Assembly (NCBI RefSeq): GCF_029867415.1
Contig: NC_081181.1
Location: 70,280,144 to 70,344,143 of the forward strand
Direction: 5' to 3'
From: Vicia villosa
Taxonomy: Eukaryota > Streptophyta > Magnoliopsida > Fabales > Fabaceae
Length of the DNA stretch: 64,000 nt
The position numbers and the translations under genes were made by a program. Positions within the stretch are counted from its first letter, which is position 1, and each line of letters opens with the position of its first letter. This document shows positions 1-10,250 of the stretch, in pieces. The notes beneath the pieces are model-generated. The model did no database searches, had not been told where the DNA came from, and was given only the letters and a program-made list of their open reading frames with translations.

Positions 1-449
1 TAGGTATACTTAATAATTTTAGTTACTCAATTTTCTTAAAAACATCGAAGTAAGAAATAAATAAATAAATAGAACTATTTTCATGTCTTAAATATATCTT
101 TTTCCTGCATGTCAATGCATAATGTGCTATTTTGAATTAAAGTTGTTATTTGCCATATATCCAGCTGATTGATAATAATGAAACAGTTACAAATTATAAC
201 ATACAACTACATCCTTGCTGCCACTATTATGCTTCTATGAGAAAAAAGTCAGTTACTTGAGTCCAACGAAATACTTATTTTTGCCTTTGAAAGACGTTGT
301 ATTAAAATTGATTCAATTACTAAGTAGCCTTTTGTTCCTCCAAGTAACTGAAGCAATGAATACTCTAAATAATTCAGGGATATGTTTGTGTGGGTAACAC
401 CACAATTTAATTTTCAACAACAATCTAACAAATAAAGGATAGTAGTTAC

Positions 450-2901
450 CTGGTTGAATGCCAAGCTCTCCGCGAGAAAGAATAAACCCTCATCTCCAAA
501 ATTGCGCCCTGCCATATTATATGTATGATAACTTAAATTTTCTTTTATAAACGCAGTTATGTCAACAGTACACGCAGGTTAAAAAGGGTCATGTCAATAG
601 AGTCGACTGCAATAAAGCAAGAAATATCTGACAGGTCTGTAACACCTAAAATACAAAATTTCTTTGCTTTCATTAATGAATCAATTTATATGTTTGCATC
701 TTAATACAACAACCACCCTAAAAATAAATGGAACTAATTTTTTTTAGCAACTTCATTTAATGTCCTTGTTTCGAATGTGGTCGGAGTGTAGAATGATTAA
801 ACTAATTAGCAATATTGTCGATGGCGGACGGCGGTCCATGGCGGAGAGCCAAAATCCCGCCATACCGGCCACAAAGCGGCGCCGTTATTGCAGACAATGG
901 CGGAAAAGCCTGCAATAGCGGCCGATATTTACCATTGCGGTGCCATAGCGGCCATGGCGGGGCAATTTGATAACACTGCTAATTAGAGCAAGATCATCAA
1001 TTAAATAATTAGCACTATAATCAAATCTAGTCCAGCCAAATTTGAATGGACTTTTAAGTAGACACTTAAACCAGAGATTTTAAAATCAAATCAACTTCTA
1101 ACTCATAACTCTCTAACAATGTAATTCATTTGTAAAATCAATTCAAATCCCTCAATGTTATTTTAAGAGAAAAACATGTTGAGAAGACAAAGAACACAAC
1201 AAAATTGAGAGACACAAGCTATGAATGGTACAATAACAGCACTATTTTGAAATTTTTACACAAAGAAACCACACTTACTAAACTAGAAGCATATCAAACA
1301 ACCAAATGTATTTCATTAGGAAAATCAAGTCAAACCCCAAAAAAACTTTGAGAGAAAAAACAAGTACTCTCTCCGTTTCAAAATGAATGTCGTTTTAGAG
1401 AAAAAAAATTGTTTCAAAATGAATTTCATTCTCACTTTTCAATGTAGAAATGATTGCTATTTTTTCAATTGTATCCTTTAATTATTACTTTGAAGTTTGA
1501 ACACTACTTCCAATACATTAACAAGTTTAATTAAGTGCAATATTTTATGACACTATTATTACATTTCTTAATCTGCGTGCAAAAACCTTAAACGACACTC
1601 ATTTTGAAACAGATGGAGTATATAAGACAAAGAACACAACAAAATTGAGAGGCACAATCCATGATTGGTAGAAGAACAGCACTATTTTGAAAATTTTACA
1701 CAGAGACCACACTAACTAAATGAGAGACATATCAGGCAACCAAATATTTCCTTTCCATATATATCAATAGCCAGCATACCTGACATATCAATAAATGGAA
1801 ATGCCCTTAGTTCTCGAGCAAACTCATTAAGTTTCTGTTGAGATTGCTTTTCAATCTTCATCCCAAGCTGAGACAACAAATTTGTACCGGCAGCAAATGA
1901 CCATTTCAATCCTTGTGAAGCAGACAGGTTTTCAGAAGCCGGAGACTTTGATTGCTTTGGAGTTGGAATAAGAAGCTTCTCTGCCAACTTCCAGATAACT
2001 GTAAGCTGAAAACAAATTAGTACCACCACAATGATCATATCTACAATGACCTTTTTTTATATCAACTACACAATTACACAAGAAGCTTCTTTTGTTACAG
2101 CTTTCTATCATGCCCATGATGATCAGTTTTTTTACACCAATTACACGACGACAAAACTATAAAATTCTTAACATAAATGTCTAATGATAACTATACATAT
2201 GAAATTCATGAATTATATTTATCCTAACCTATCATACACATATCCTATCCTATCTTTTATTGCAATTTCAAAAACAAATGTGAAACAGGATACAATTATA
2301 AATTACCTATGAAGCACGGACGCAGACACGAACACTAGTCACAACACCGATGCACACACGTCGGTAGTAATTTGAAAAAATTAATAAATTAAACTAATGT
2401 TGAAGAAATTGCATTATTTACACCAAGTTATAGAACCAATCCTCATTCCCAAATAATCATGAAAATAGTATTATGAAACATAGATAACTACAAAATGAAT
2501 TGAATACCGATTGTGACTGCTAAGAGGACACCAAATGGAGCAACAGAGGTTGCAATCTGTTTAACAGTAGCAACAGACAGAGTCGCATTAGCCTGAGACT
2601 CGCGATAGACTCTACGAGAACGAGAAGCACGTGCAGAAGGAACACTAGAGTCAGCCCTAACCACGAAGCTTCTAGAAGACACTCCCAATGCAAAGGTTCT
2701 CCGCCTCTTTAAATTCGGAAGCCAGACGAATTGGACGGCGGTTACGGCCAGATACTGCGACCGGTTTTGGCGGAGGCGAAGCTGTAAGACGAGAGAGAAC
2801 GCGTTAGGGTTTGGATAAAGAAGAAAGAGAAGTGGTTGGTTAGTTGGTTAGTTACTTACTTGCGGTTGCGAGTAGATAGAGAGCGTGGAAGTGAAAGCCA
2901 T
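450..2901 (-). CDS. Plastid-targeted membrane-anchored LRR (RNI-type) protein, 5' exons only
   Basis: Four exons can be joined in frame: 2860-2901, 2508-2781, 1780-1998 and 450-508, each bounded by GT and AG (donors GTAAGT, GTATTC, GTATGC, GTAACT). They give about 198 residues starting at ATG 2901. The N-terminus is rich in Ser, Arg and Leu with almost no acids, ending near FVVRADSS, which looks like a chloroplast transit peptide. Residues about 92-112 (VAPFGVLLAVTIVIW) form one membrane segment. A Ser/Lys/Gln-rich stretch follows, and the last exon reads NFGDEGLFFLAESL, the start of a ribonuclease-inhibitor-type leucine-rich repeat. No further exon was seen before position 1, so the LRR domain lies outside the window. 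Function is unknown to me; similarity to embryo-essential RNI-like plastid proteins of plants is a recollection, not a search result. Exon phases agree at every junction, which supports the model. Confidence 0.72.
810..978. mobile_element. hAT-type MITE in intron 3
   Basis: A 169-bp GC-rich island (repeated GGCGG/CCGCC words) sits in an AT-rich intron. It is flanked by identical 8-bp duplications, CTAATTAG at 802-809 and 979-986. The ends are imperfect inverted repeats: CAATATTGTCGA at the left and CAGTGTTATCAA on the reverse of the right. The 8-bp duplication and CA-TG ends are the hAT signature. It has no coding capacity. The duplicated octamer is itself a palindrome, so repeat orientation is not informative. 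Confidence 0.85.
1135..1755. repeat. Tandem duplication (about 185 bp) in intron 3, second copy split by a MITE
   Basis: The stretch 1135-1319 is repeated at 1320-1366 plus 1619-1755. Shared blocks include AGACAAAGAACACAACAAAA (1185 and 1624), AACAGCACTATTTTGAAA and CAACCAAAT. The copies have diverged. Removing the Stowaway-like element at 1367-1618 gives a second unit of about 184 bp, so the duplication came before the insertion. The end of the second copy abuts exon 3 (ends 1780). Confidence 0.75.
1367..1618. mobile_element. Stowaway-like (Tc1/mariner) MITE
   Basis: The left end CTCTCTCCGTTTCAAAATGA and the right end (reverse complement CTCCATCTGTTTCAAAATGA) are inverted repeats, continuing through GTGTCGTTT or a close variant. 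TA dinucleotides flank both sides (1365-1366 and 1619-1620). The length of 252 bp, the CTCCCTCCGTTtC-type end and the AT-rich interior without an ORF are typical of Stowaway MITEs. Confidence 0.82.
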
Positions 2902-3570
2902 GGATTATGAAAAATGAAGAAGCATAGAAGGATTAATTGAAGATAGAGATTATTGAATAGTGGAAAATATAATTCTTCGTATGTGGATAATTTCACCGAA
3001 GACGGAGACTGAGAAAGTTGAGATTAGTCTAGAGAAGAAAGAAGAACGACTAAAAGGTTTGGTTTTGTTCTTGTTGCCTTGTGTTCTATAGCATTTGGGC
3101 TGTTTTACTAGATTGGATTTCTCATTTCTAACTATCAATGAAATATCTATCCATTAAAATTAGAATTAAAGAAAATTATTTCCACCCTTATATGGGTATA
3201 TCCTACTTTTGAAAGAAGATGCATCTTCGAACGCATCTAAAATCACATAAAAAATTTTTTTTTTGAGTTTTATCATTATTTTAAAAAATATATTCGGAAG
3301 ATACATCTCTGAAATACTTTATACACTCATTTATGGGATTTTGTTATTCGAGCAATTGATTTAAATATCAACTCAATGATATTTTTGGAGATGCATCTTC
3401 AGTAATGTCCAGCGGAAAGATTGATAAAACACCACCTTGCATGAGTTTCTTCTTCATGCTAGAACAAGAAACCATTGCAAAAAAAAGCCCTTGAAAAAAA
3501 CTCTCTCATTAGGTTAGTTGGAAGGTTTTGACGCCAAGTTTAACTTAATATGATGAGTAAAAAGGAAGTA
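2902..3570. promoter_or_regulatory. Upstream region of the LRR-protein gene and AT-rich spacer
   Basis: The first about 250 bp upstream of ATG 2901 (read on the minus strand) should hold the 5' UTR and promoter. I see no clear TATA box; a TTGGGCTG site II-like word lies near 3094-3101 on the plus strand. From about 3180 to 3420 the palindrome GAAGATGCATCTTC or close variants recurs (about 3217, 3296 and 3387), probably remains of an unclassified repeat. No gene is visible up to the R1 LTR at 3571. Confidence 0.35.
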
Positions 3571-5223
3571 TGTTAGAAGATGTTCTGGATTTTCGACAAG
3601 AAGTGTGTTAGAAGGTCCTAGTCAAAGACACATTTGCATGAGAGGGAGATGTTGGATAAGACTTAGAAATAATTTTTAAGTTCGAAGTTGAGATTCGACA
3701 GAAGCAATGTTGATAGTGCATTTGACGAAGAGTTTTGAATTTGAATAAGAGATGATTGTTTTTCATCCTTATCCAGTTTCGAAGAGGAGACATGTGTACT
3801 CTTAAGATAAATGAAAGACATGCCAAGCGAAACGTGTCATTTTCTGGAAGAAAGACCGTTGATTAGCAGTTATTTTGACTTAGTATATTTAGGGGTCTTA
3901 GTGTTAGGATTTTCGTGTGTTCATTTGTTGTACAAATACTCATAAATACTTAAAGTATCTTGTGAATTGAAAAAAGAGTTGTTGAGAATGTATGTGTGAA
4001 AATACCATTATTTTATTTTAGTTTACAATTTGTTTACATTTCCAACATTTACTTTTCATTGCAATTTCTTTTAGAAAAGCACTTTTATTTGCAATTTCCT
4101 TTACATTCTATAAGTTTTAACTTCTAAATAAACATTCTCCAAATCATGAATGTTGTCTAAGAGTTTAACATTCAAGAAAATATAATCTAAATAATAGTAC
4201 ATGTCCTGGGATTCATTGTGAAGATGTTTTCATGTTGGCTGTATTTGTGGTAAAACTTACTTGAGTGTTTAATATCTTGACTGATGTCATGACATGTTTG
4301 ATATTGTGTTGTGCAGGCTGCATATGTGTTAAGCTAATACAGGCTCTGTAGTGAATGTCATGACCGATGTCATGACATCCTTGTGTGACAGCAGGAGCTG
4401 TTATATTTTATTAATTGTGTTTCTTGATTTCTCTCAATCTACAATTTAGGAAACCTTTTATTGTGTGTTGAATATCTCGTCCAAAAGATTTTGCTGACAG
4501 CACATTCTGTAACAACCAGATGGCGTGTAAATTAGGTTAATTTGGTTAACCCTAATTTGTTTCTAAAAAAGTCCAAGGCCCAAGAGCTGCATATAAAAAG
4601 TCTGCAATCCTAATTTGGAACGCAGAGAGAGTAAATTGTTAATTGTGAAGAACCATAGTTCTGTAGCTGTCTCCTGTACTCCAAGCAATTGTCTATGATG
4701 ATTGCGTTGGAATAGGTTGTTTGTGTTAGTTGTCACTCTAAGCTTTTAAGCACGAGTGTGTGTCTCTTGATTGAAGCTTTTAAGTAGATCAAGGTGTGTT
4801 TTTGAAGTGTGTCTTCTCTCTAAATTTATGTAATGTTTATTTGTAATCACTGCTGTGATTGAGGGAGGGTGAGTGGAGATACTCAGGTCTAGGAATAGAT
4901 TGGAATTGCATTGGGTAGGTTTTAAGTGAGGAGTTGTAAACGTGGGGGTTTAACTCCGAATTAATTATCCTTATATTGGATTCCCTCCCTGGCTTGGTAT
5001 CCCCCAGAGTAAGTTGTTTGAACCGAGCTGGGTAAACAATTATGTGTGTTCTCTATTGTTTTTATGCGTCTCTGTTTTAATTATATGTGCTGTGTAATTG
5101 TGGATGTCATAACATCCAGCAAGACATCGTGCGTGAGTTACTAGAATTTTCACATTGGTTGATCCTGTAAGTTAACCATTTTGTTGGAGACCAGAGGTTG
5201 TTTACTAATTTTCACGGTAAACA
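3571..5223 (+). mobile_element. R1: 5' LTR of a decayed Tat-type Ty3/gypsy element
   Basis: It begins TGTTAGAAGATG and ends GGTAAACA, followed by AATTGCCACGCCTAGTGGGAC, a variant of the primer-binding site of R5 at 42956. Blocks at 3890-4010 (GGGGTCTTAGTGTTAGGATT and the following region) and 5160-5223 align with the R5 LTR. Without the solo LTR inserted at 4217-5154 it is about 715 bp, against 955 bp in R5. A TATA-like TAGTATATTTAG lies near 3880. The 5' LTR of R1 is thus recognisable but old. Confidence 0.75.
4217..5154 (+). mobile_element. Solo LTR (copia-like) inside the R1 LTR
   Basis: It begins TGTGAAGATG and ends TTTTCACA, and interrupts the R1 LTR exactly where the aligned R5 LTR is continuous. 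It has a TATA box (GCATATAAAAAG, about 4588) and no coding sequence. Flanking pentamers are TTCAT and TTGGT, so a target duplication is at best degenerate. The palindrome GATGTCATGACAT occurs at 4283 and 4366, with partial forms at 4354 and 5102. Assignment to copia rests on general LTR character and is tentative. Confidence 0.6.
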
Positions 5224-5325
5224 AATTGCCACGCCTAGTGGGACAGTGCTTTTGATTAGAATATTTGTTCTTGTGAAAAATTTTGTATAAAGTTCTTCAT
5301 TATTTCTCTGATTAGACTTTGTTGC

Positions 5326-5475
5326 ATGAGACTAAGAAGTGGTAAAATAGCCACAAACAATGGAGAAATACCAAAGAGAAGATGCATTAGGAAAATGATG
5401 AATCAAAGTCAGCCAAGTAATCAAAATCCACCAAACAATGATGTAGTACCACCTTGTTACCCTAAGATTTCAACT
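5326..5475 (+). pseudogene. R1 gag N-terminus, broken
   Basis: ATG 5326 opens a peptide beginning MRLRSGKIATNNGEIPKRR, which aligns with the start of the R5 gag (MNLRNGKLTNNAQLIPKRR at 43038). It is interrupted at 5476 by a solo LTR. It follows the primer-binding site by about 80 bp, as in R5. Confidence 0.7.
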
Positions 5476-6227
5476 TGCTAATAATGGCAAGTAATATCTA
5501 AAAATGTATAAGATCATTAAACATTCGAAGTCAAGACAGTTTGATTAAGAAGTTCTTTTAGTCGAGACTGTTCGACTAAAAAGGATATAATTGCCATAGT
5601 CATTCGACTAAAATGTGTAAATACCATGGTCATTCGACTAAAATGTACAAAAACTTAGGCGTTTTTGCCAAGCATAGAGTTGAAGTCGGAAGACACCAGA
5701 AGTCAAAGGTGACAGTTTTCAAACGGTTTTCAGCAGTTTCTAAAAGACGCGTGGAAATCTCACGGACGAAGATGATGCATGTCATGGACACGTGTTGGCT
5801 AGTGATTAGTCGACCGTTAGTAGTAGTTATTTTATTTTTCATTATTTAAGCAAGTTTTAGATGAATAGTTTGGGGTCCGCATTTTCTACAGAACACAAGA
5901 AAGCTCAAACCTCTGTGCAAAATGAGTAATGAGTGTAACTTTGGAATGTATGTATGCGTACCAATTTAAGTTTATGCAATCATCATTTTATGCATTACTT
6001 TCAGTACCAATTTACTGCATTTACTACAATTCATAGTCTTTATTTAGTGCAATTATTTATAACTTTCAGGGTGTTCATTTACGTTACTTTATTACTGCAT
6101 TTAATACGAGTTGAATTCATACAAACGACAAAGAAAAGCAATTAGTCCTGGAATATTCTAGTTGATTCCGCAAAAGTAACCTTTAAAAAGGAAACTAGCG
6201 ATTGTTTACCATATTTCTGGGTAAACA
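5476..6227 (+). mobile_element. Solo LTR inside R1 gag
   Basis: It begins TGCTAATAATGG and ends GGGTAAACA, the same terminal word as the Tat LTRs of R1 and R5, with a GATTGTTTACC block just before the end as in R5. Flanking pentamers CAACT (5471-5475) and CACCT (6228-6232) agree at four of five positions, fitting an aged target duplication. A TATTTAAG box lies near 5843. The 18-bp word GTCATTCGACTAAAATGT occurs twice about 32 bp apart (5600-5650). It has no coding capacity. Confidence 0.65.
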
Positions 6228-9200
6228 CACCTCTATTATTTTCGGCATGGGGAACTACGGTTTCACCGCTTATATCTAAATTGATACCATACACGGCAAG
6301 TTTGACGCCAGTACAATCGATTGCCCAAAGTGGACCCATTATAACTTATGTGGGGCTACATGGTCCACCAGTGACCCCCCCCCCCCCACTAGTGTGAAAT
6401 GTTTCACACAGGCGTTATAGGTCTTCTGGCTTCTCTATGACTTTAGGTAGTCACGAACAACCTTATGAAATGCCAACTTCGTTGATGACAAGTTTGCACA
6501 CCAATCAACATTTTCAAAACCGGTGGTAAACATAACTTCGCCATTACAGGGATCTAGGTCTGCTGTTAACAACTTGGGTCGAATTAGTCAATCCGTAGGG
6601 ATGTGATATTCTATCCAAATGCCAAATTTGACCAATAATTCTGCAATAGTAATAAGGCAGCAAATAGACAAAAGTAACCAAGAGATGATCCAAATGCCAT
6701 CCCAAACAACGGGTACGATATTCAACCCTTTAATCCAAAACATTACCCAAGCAAACCAGCAAATGGCAACACAAATGACGCATATTACTAAGTTCTTTAG
6801 GGTACCACAGTCCCCTCGACGTCCTTAGAGGCAATGGGTGAGATAAAATCAAGGGGTAGTCCTCGAAGAAGACCACATTATTAACTAAGCTTAACAAAAT
6901 CAAAGAAATGCACCCCAGGAAAATACGGTGAATCAGGGAGTAGCAGTCGAACCTCCTAGGCATGAACCACAGATTCCAAGGGTAGTTATGGTGAATAGGA
7001 ACCAAAACGCTGATGAAGTCATACATCATATTCGACGTGATGATATGGCAGCAGATGATAATCTAGCAGCCATGGTCGAAAGAATCATGGCGTGAAATGG
7101 GGTGAATGTTGGCATTCATATACCAAGTTACACATCACCATTAAATGAATATATCTTACAATCAGATGTACCACTTAGATGGAAATTCCCCAAGTCTACT
7201 AAGTTTTCTAGGGATATTACTGAGTCCATTGTCGAACATGTGACCAAATACCTAATAGAGGTAGACGAAATTGCCAGTAACAAAAACCTTAGGATAAAAT
7301 GCTTTCCAAGTTTACTTACAAAAAATGTATTTACCTGGTTCACTATATTGCCAACGAGTTCGATACATAGTTGGGCTCAGTTGGAAAGGTTGTTCCATGA
7401 ACAATTCTACATGGGGCAAACGAAGATTAGTCTGAAGGAATTGGCAGGTGTCAAATGAAAATTCACTGAGCCAGTAGATGATTACTTGAAGAGATTTTGT
7501 TTGCTCAAAGGCAGATGCTTCACGCAAGTGCCTGAGCATGAGTTGGTCAAAATGGCCGCTTAGGGCCTTGACTATTCCATTAGGAAGAAGTTGGATACCC
7601 AACACTTGAGAGACATGGCATAGTTAGCTGATAAGGTTTGACAGATAGAACACATGAAGAGTGAAAAACCTAGGCCGAATAAGAACAATAGAAAGGAAAG
7701 AATATCCTATGTTGAATTCGACGAAGGTGATCAAGAGATGTGTAATGATCCTTTGGATTTCGACGAAAGCGAAATTGATCTTGCTGAACTAAAACAAGGA
7801 CCACCTTATTCTTGTAAAGTCTTAACACCTTCGAATGGAAAAAAACCCAGTCGAATCAGACAAGGGTGATCGGTTCCCTAAGAAAACATATACTTTCAAC
7901 GTCACCAAGTGTGACTAAATATTTGATTTATTAGTCAAAGATGACCAGGTGATAGTAACTCTTGGTGCTAAGATGCCTCCTCTTGAACAAAGGAAAAAGA
8001 GGGGGGTTTTGTAAGTATCATAACTTTTTGGACGATAAAACTTCTCAATGTTTTCTTTTCAAGGATCTTGTTCAAGGTGCGCCTACTACTATGAGCCATA
8101 TATGATCAACATGGAAGAAGTTGCTAAGGACTATGACTAAGAAATTTTAATGGTCGAATCTGCTGAAGGCTTCGCCAAGGAAACCACTGAGGGTTTTGTC
8201 TAGGGATCAACTAAAAACACCAACAAGGGAATCACTGAGGATTCCACTCAAATGATGACAACAACTGAAACTACGGAAGGTTTCACAAAATTGACAATGT
8301 GACTAAGGCTGTTGAGGGCCTTGTAGTTAAATTGCAGGATTTGGGCATTGCTGAAGATACCAGCCTAGGGGTGAACATGGTCGAACTATCCTAGAAACTG
8401 AAATGCAGGTTGATGAGCAAGCCCAAAGACATGAGGAATATAATAAAGTGTTGTTTCCCAATCAAGACGAAAGCTTGATGGAATTACTTTACATGTGCCA
8501 AAAGAAGATATTTGAAGTTATGTTGTGTCCTAGGTGCAGCTCAGTGTTTGATAGGAAGGCCATTGAGAATATTGAAGGTTTTCAACAAGCCAAAGACAGG
8601 AGAAATCAAAGAAATGCTAAAGGTCGGTTTACCTTCGACAAGAGGGGGAATACCAAGAAATCAGGAACATGGAGGATAAAGGTTTCGTGGCAATAAACTA
8701 ACCACCTTTAAACCCACCTCTGAAGCCATAAGGGGGAAGTGGGTAAGGCCTTCTGAGAAATGGGAAAGTGGCAAAGGAACATGGCATAACTTCGAAGTAA
8801 AAAGAGGCTCATTGATAGCCTACAGGAAGGAATTTCAGGCGTCAAAGCAGTTGCCTTACATATCAGATAATTATAAAGGCAAAAATCCTATGACCAGATC
8901 ACAATGACACAGGGAGCAAAGAAGAAGAAAAGTTGAGAGAGAGAGAGCCTAAGGCAAAAATGGTCGCATAATCGAGAAGTAACATACCTTCAAACAAGGG
9001 GAAGGATGGAGAAAAGAAGAATCTTGGGAGGAAATGATTTCACTCAGAGCATTCGGAAGACAAGGTCGAAAATCAAGGTACAAAAGATGATTTGCTGACA
9101 TAAAATTTTGACACTCAGTCACAACCATCGTTGGACATCACTTGCAATGTGGTGTATGTTCTCCAAAGAGAATATGATCAAGTTACTGAGGTCGAAGAAC

Positions 9201-10248
9201 CGGAAGACAACACTGACATTAAAATGGCCAAGCACAGGCTAGTTTATTACTATGTTATGAACAACGACTATGTCAAAGAACAAAATGCTTTCTTTAAAAG
9301 GCCTGGCGAAGCCATGAAGAATCACTTGAAACCTCTCTTCATTAGAGGTAAGGTTGAAAATGTGGCGATAAACAAAATATTGGTAGACGGAGGCGCGACA
9401 GTTAATTTAATGCCGCACACTATATTTAAAAATTAGGGAAGTCCGATATGGATACAAAACCACATAACACGATATTATTCAACTATGAGAGAAAGGTGGG
9501 CACAACATTGGGAGTGATCCAGGTCGATTTGACATTTGACACAATCACCAAGTCAACCATGTTCATGGTTGTTGAATCGAAATCTAATTATAATCTATTG
9601 TTGGGTCAAGAATGGATCCATGGCATAGGGGTTGTGCCATCTTTAATGCATCAAAGGATTACTGGCGAAATGATGGTATTATGGAGAATATAGAGGCAGA
9701 CCAAAGCTATTTTACGGTTGATGTTAATAATGTTGATAGAATACACTTCGACAAACATTTGGAATATATTGCTCCATGCAATCCCGTCGGATTTTCATTC
9801 ACACCAGATGACAATGCATATTGTTCCTTGTATTTGCACCCCGCTCAAGGGTTTCAGTGGGATCGACAGGTCGTGGGAGATGAAGACCTTGGATATGGAG
9901 GGACAGAAGGAATCCAACCATCTAGTTGAGGAAGCAAACTCAGTGGAGATGTCTGAGTCACAGACATTAGGAAAGATTTCGGCTTATATAGTCGAAAAAA
10001 CTAAAATTGGCCCTAGAGGCTGGGGTTAAATTCATGGTTGTCGAAGCCGAAAATAATGAAGCGCACCTTGAAGGTCCTGGTAAGGATTTCGATCCAGATC
10101 CACCTGATAAGATTTAGGACGAAGTGCAAGGCTAGAGACTCGACGCCATCTATGATGACGAGCCTTTGAGTTTCGAGAAGGATTAGTTGACAAACAATAT
10201 AAAAATGTTGGCACATGATCCGGTTGAAGAAATCGACTCGGGATAAGG
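6228..10248 (+). pseudogene. R1 gag-protease region, degenerate and truncated before RT
   Basis: Open pieces in several frames align in order with R5. They are the gag linker (about 6619-6828), the capsid domain (7102-7650, with ERLFHEQFYMGQTKISLKEL as in R5), an acidic linker, a CPRC-containing segment (8403-8696), and the protease with VDGGATVNLMP (about 9380-9420) and LLGQEWIHG (about 9600). The last recognisable piece is the linker before reverse transcriptase (MLAHDPVEEIDSG, about 10205-10240). RT, RNase H, integrase and the 3' LTR are missing. Many stops and frameshifts, plus a run of 13 C at 6375-6387, show it is long dead. The right edge touches a Tekay LTR at 10251. Confidence 0.8.
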
Positions 10249-10250
10249 GG

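Noticed and set aside
6375..6387. Run of 13 C as a functional element
   Set aside because: A homopolymer in a decayed gag; polymerase slippage or sequencing error is likelier.
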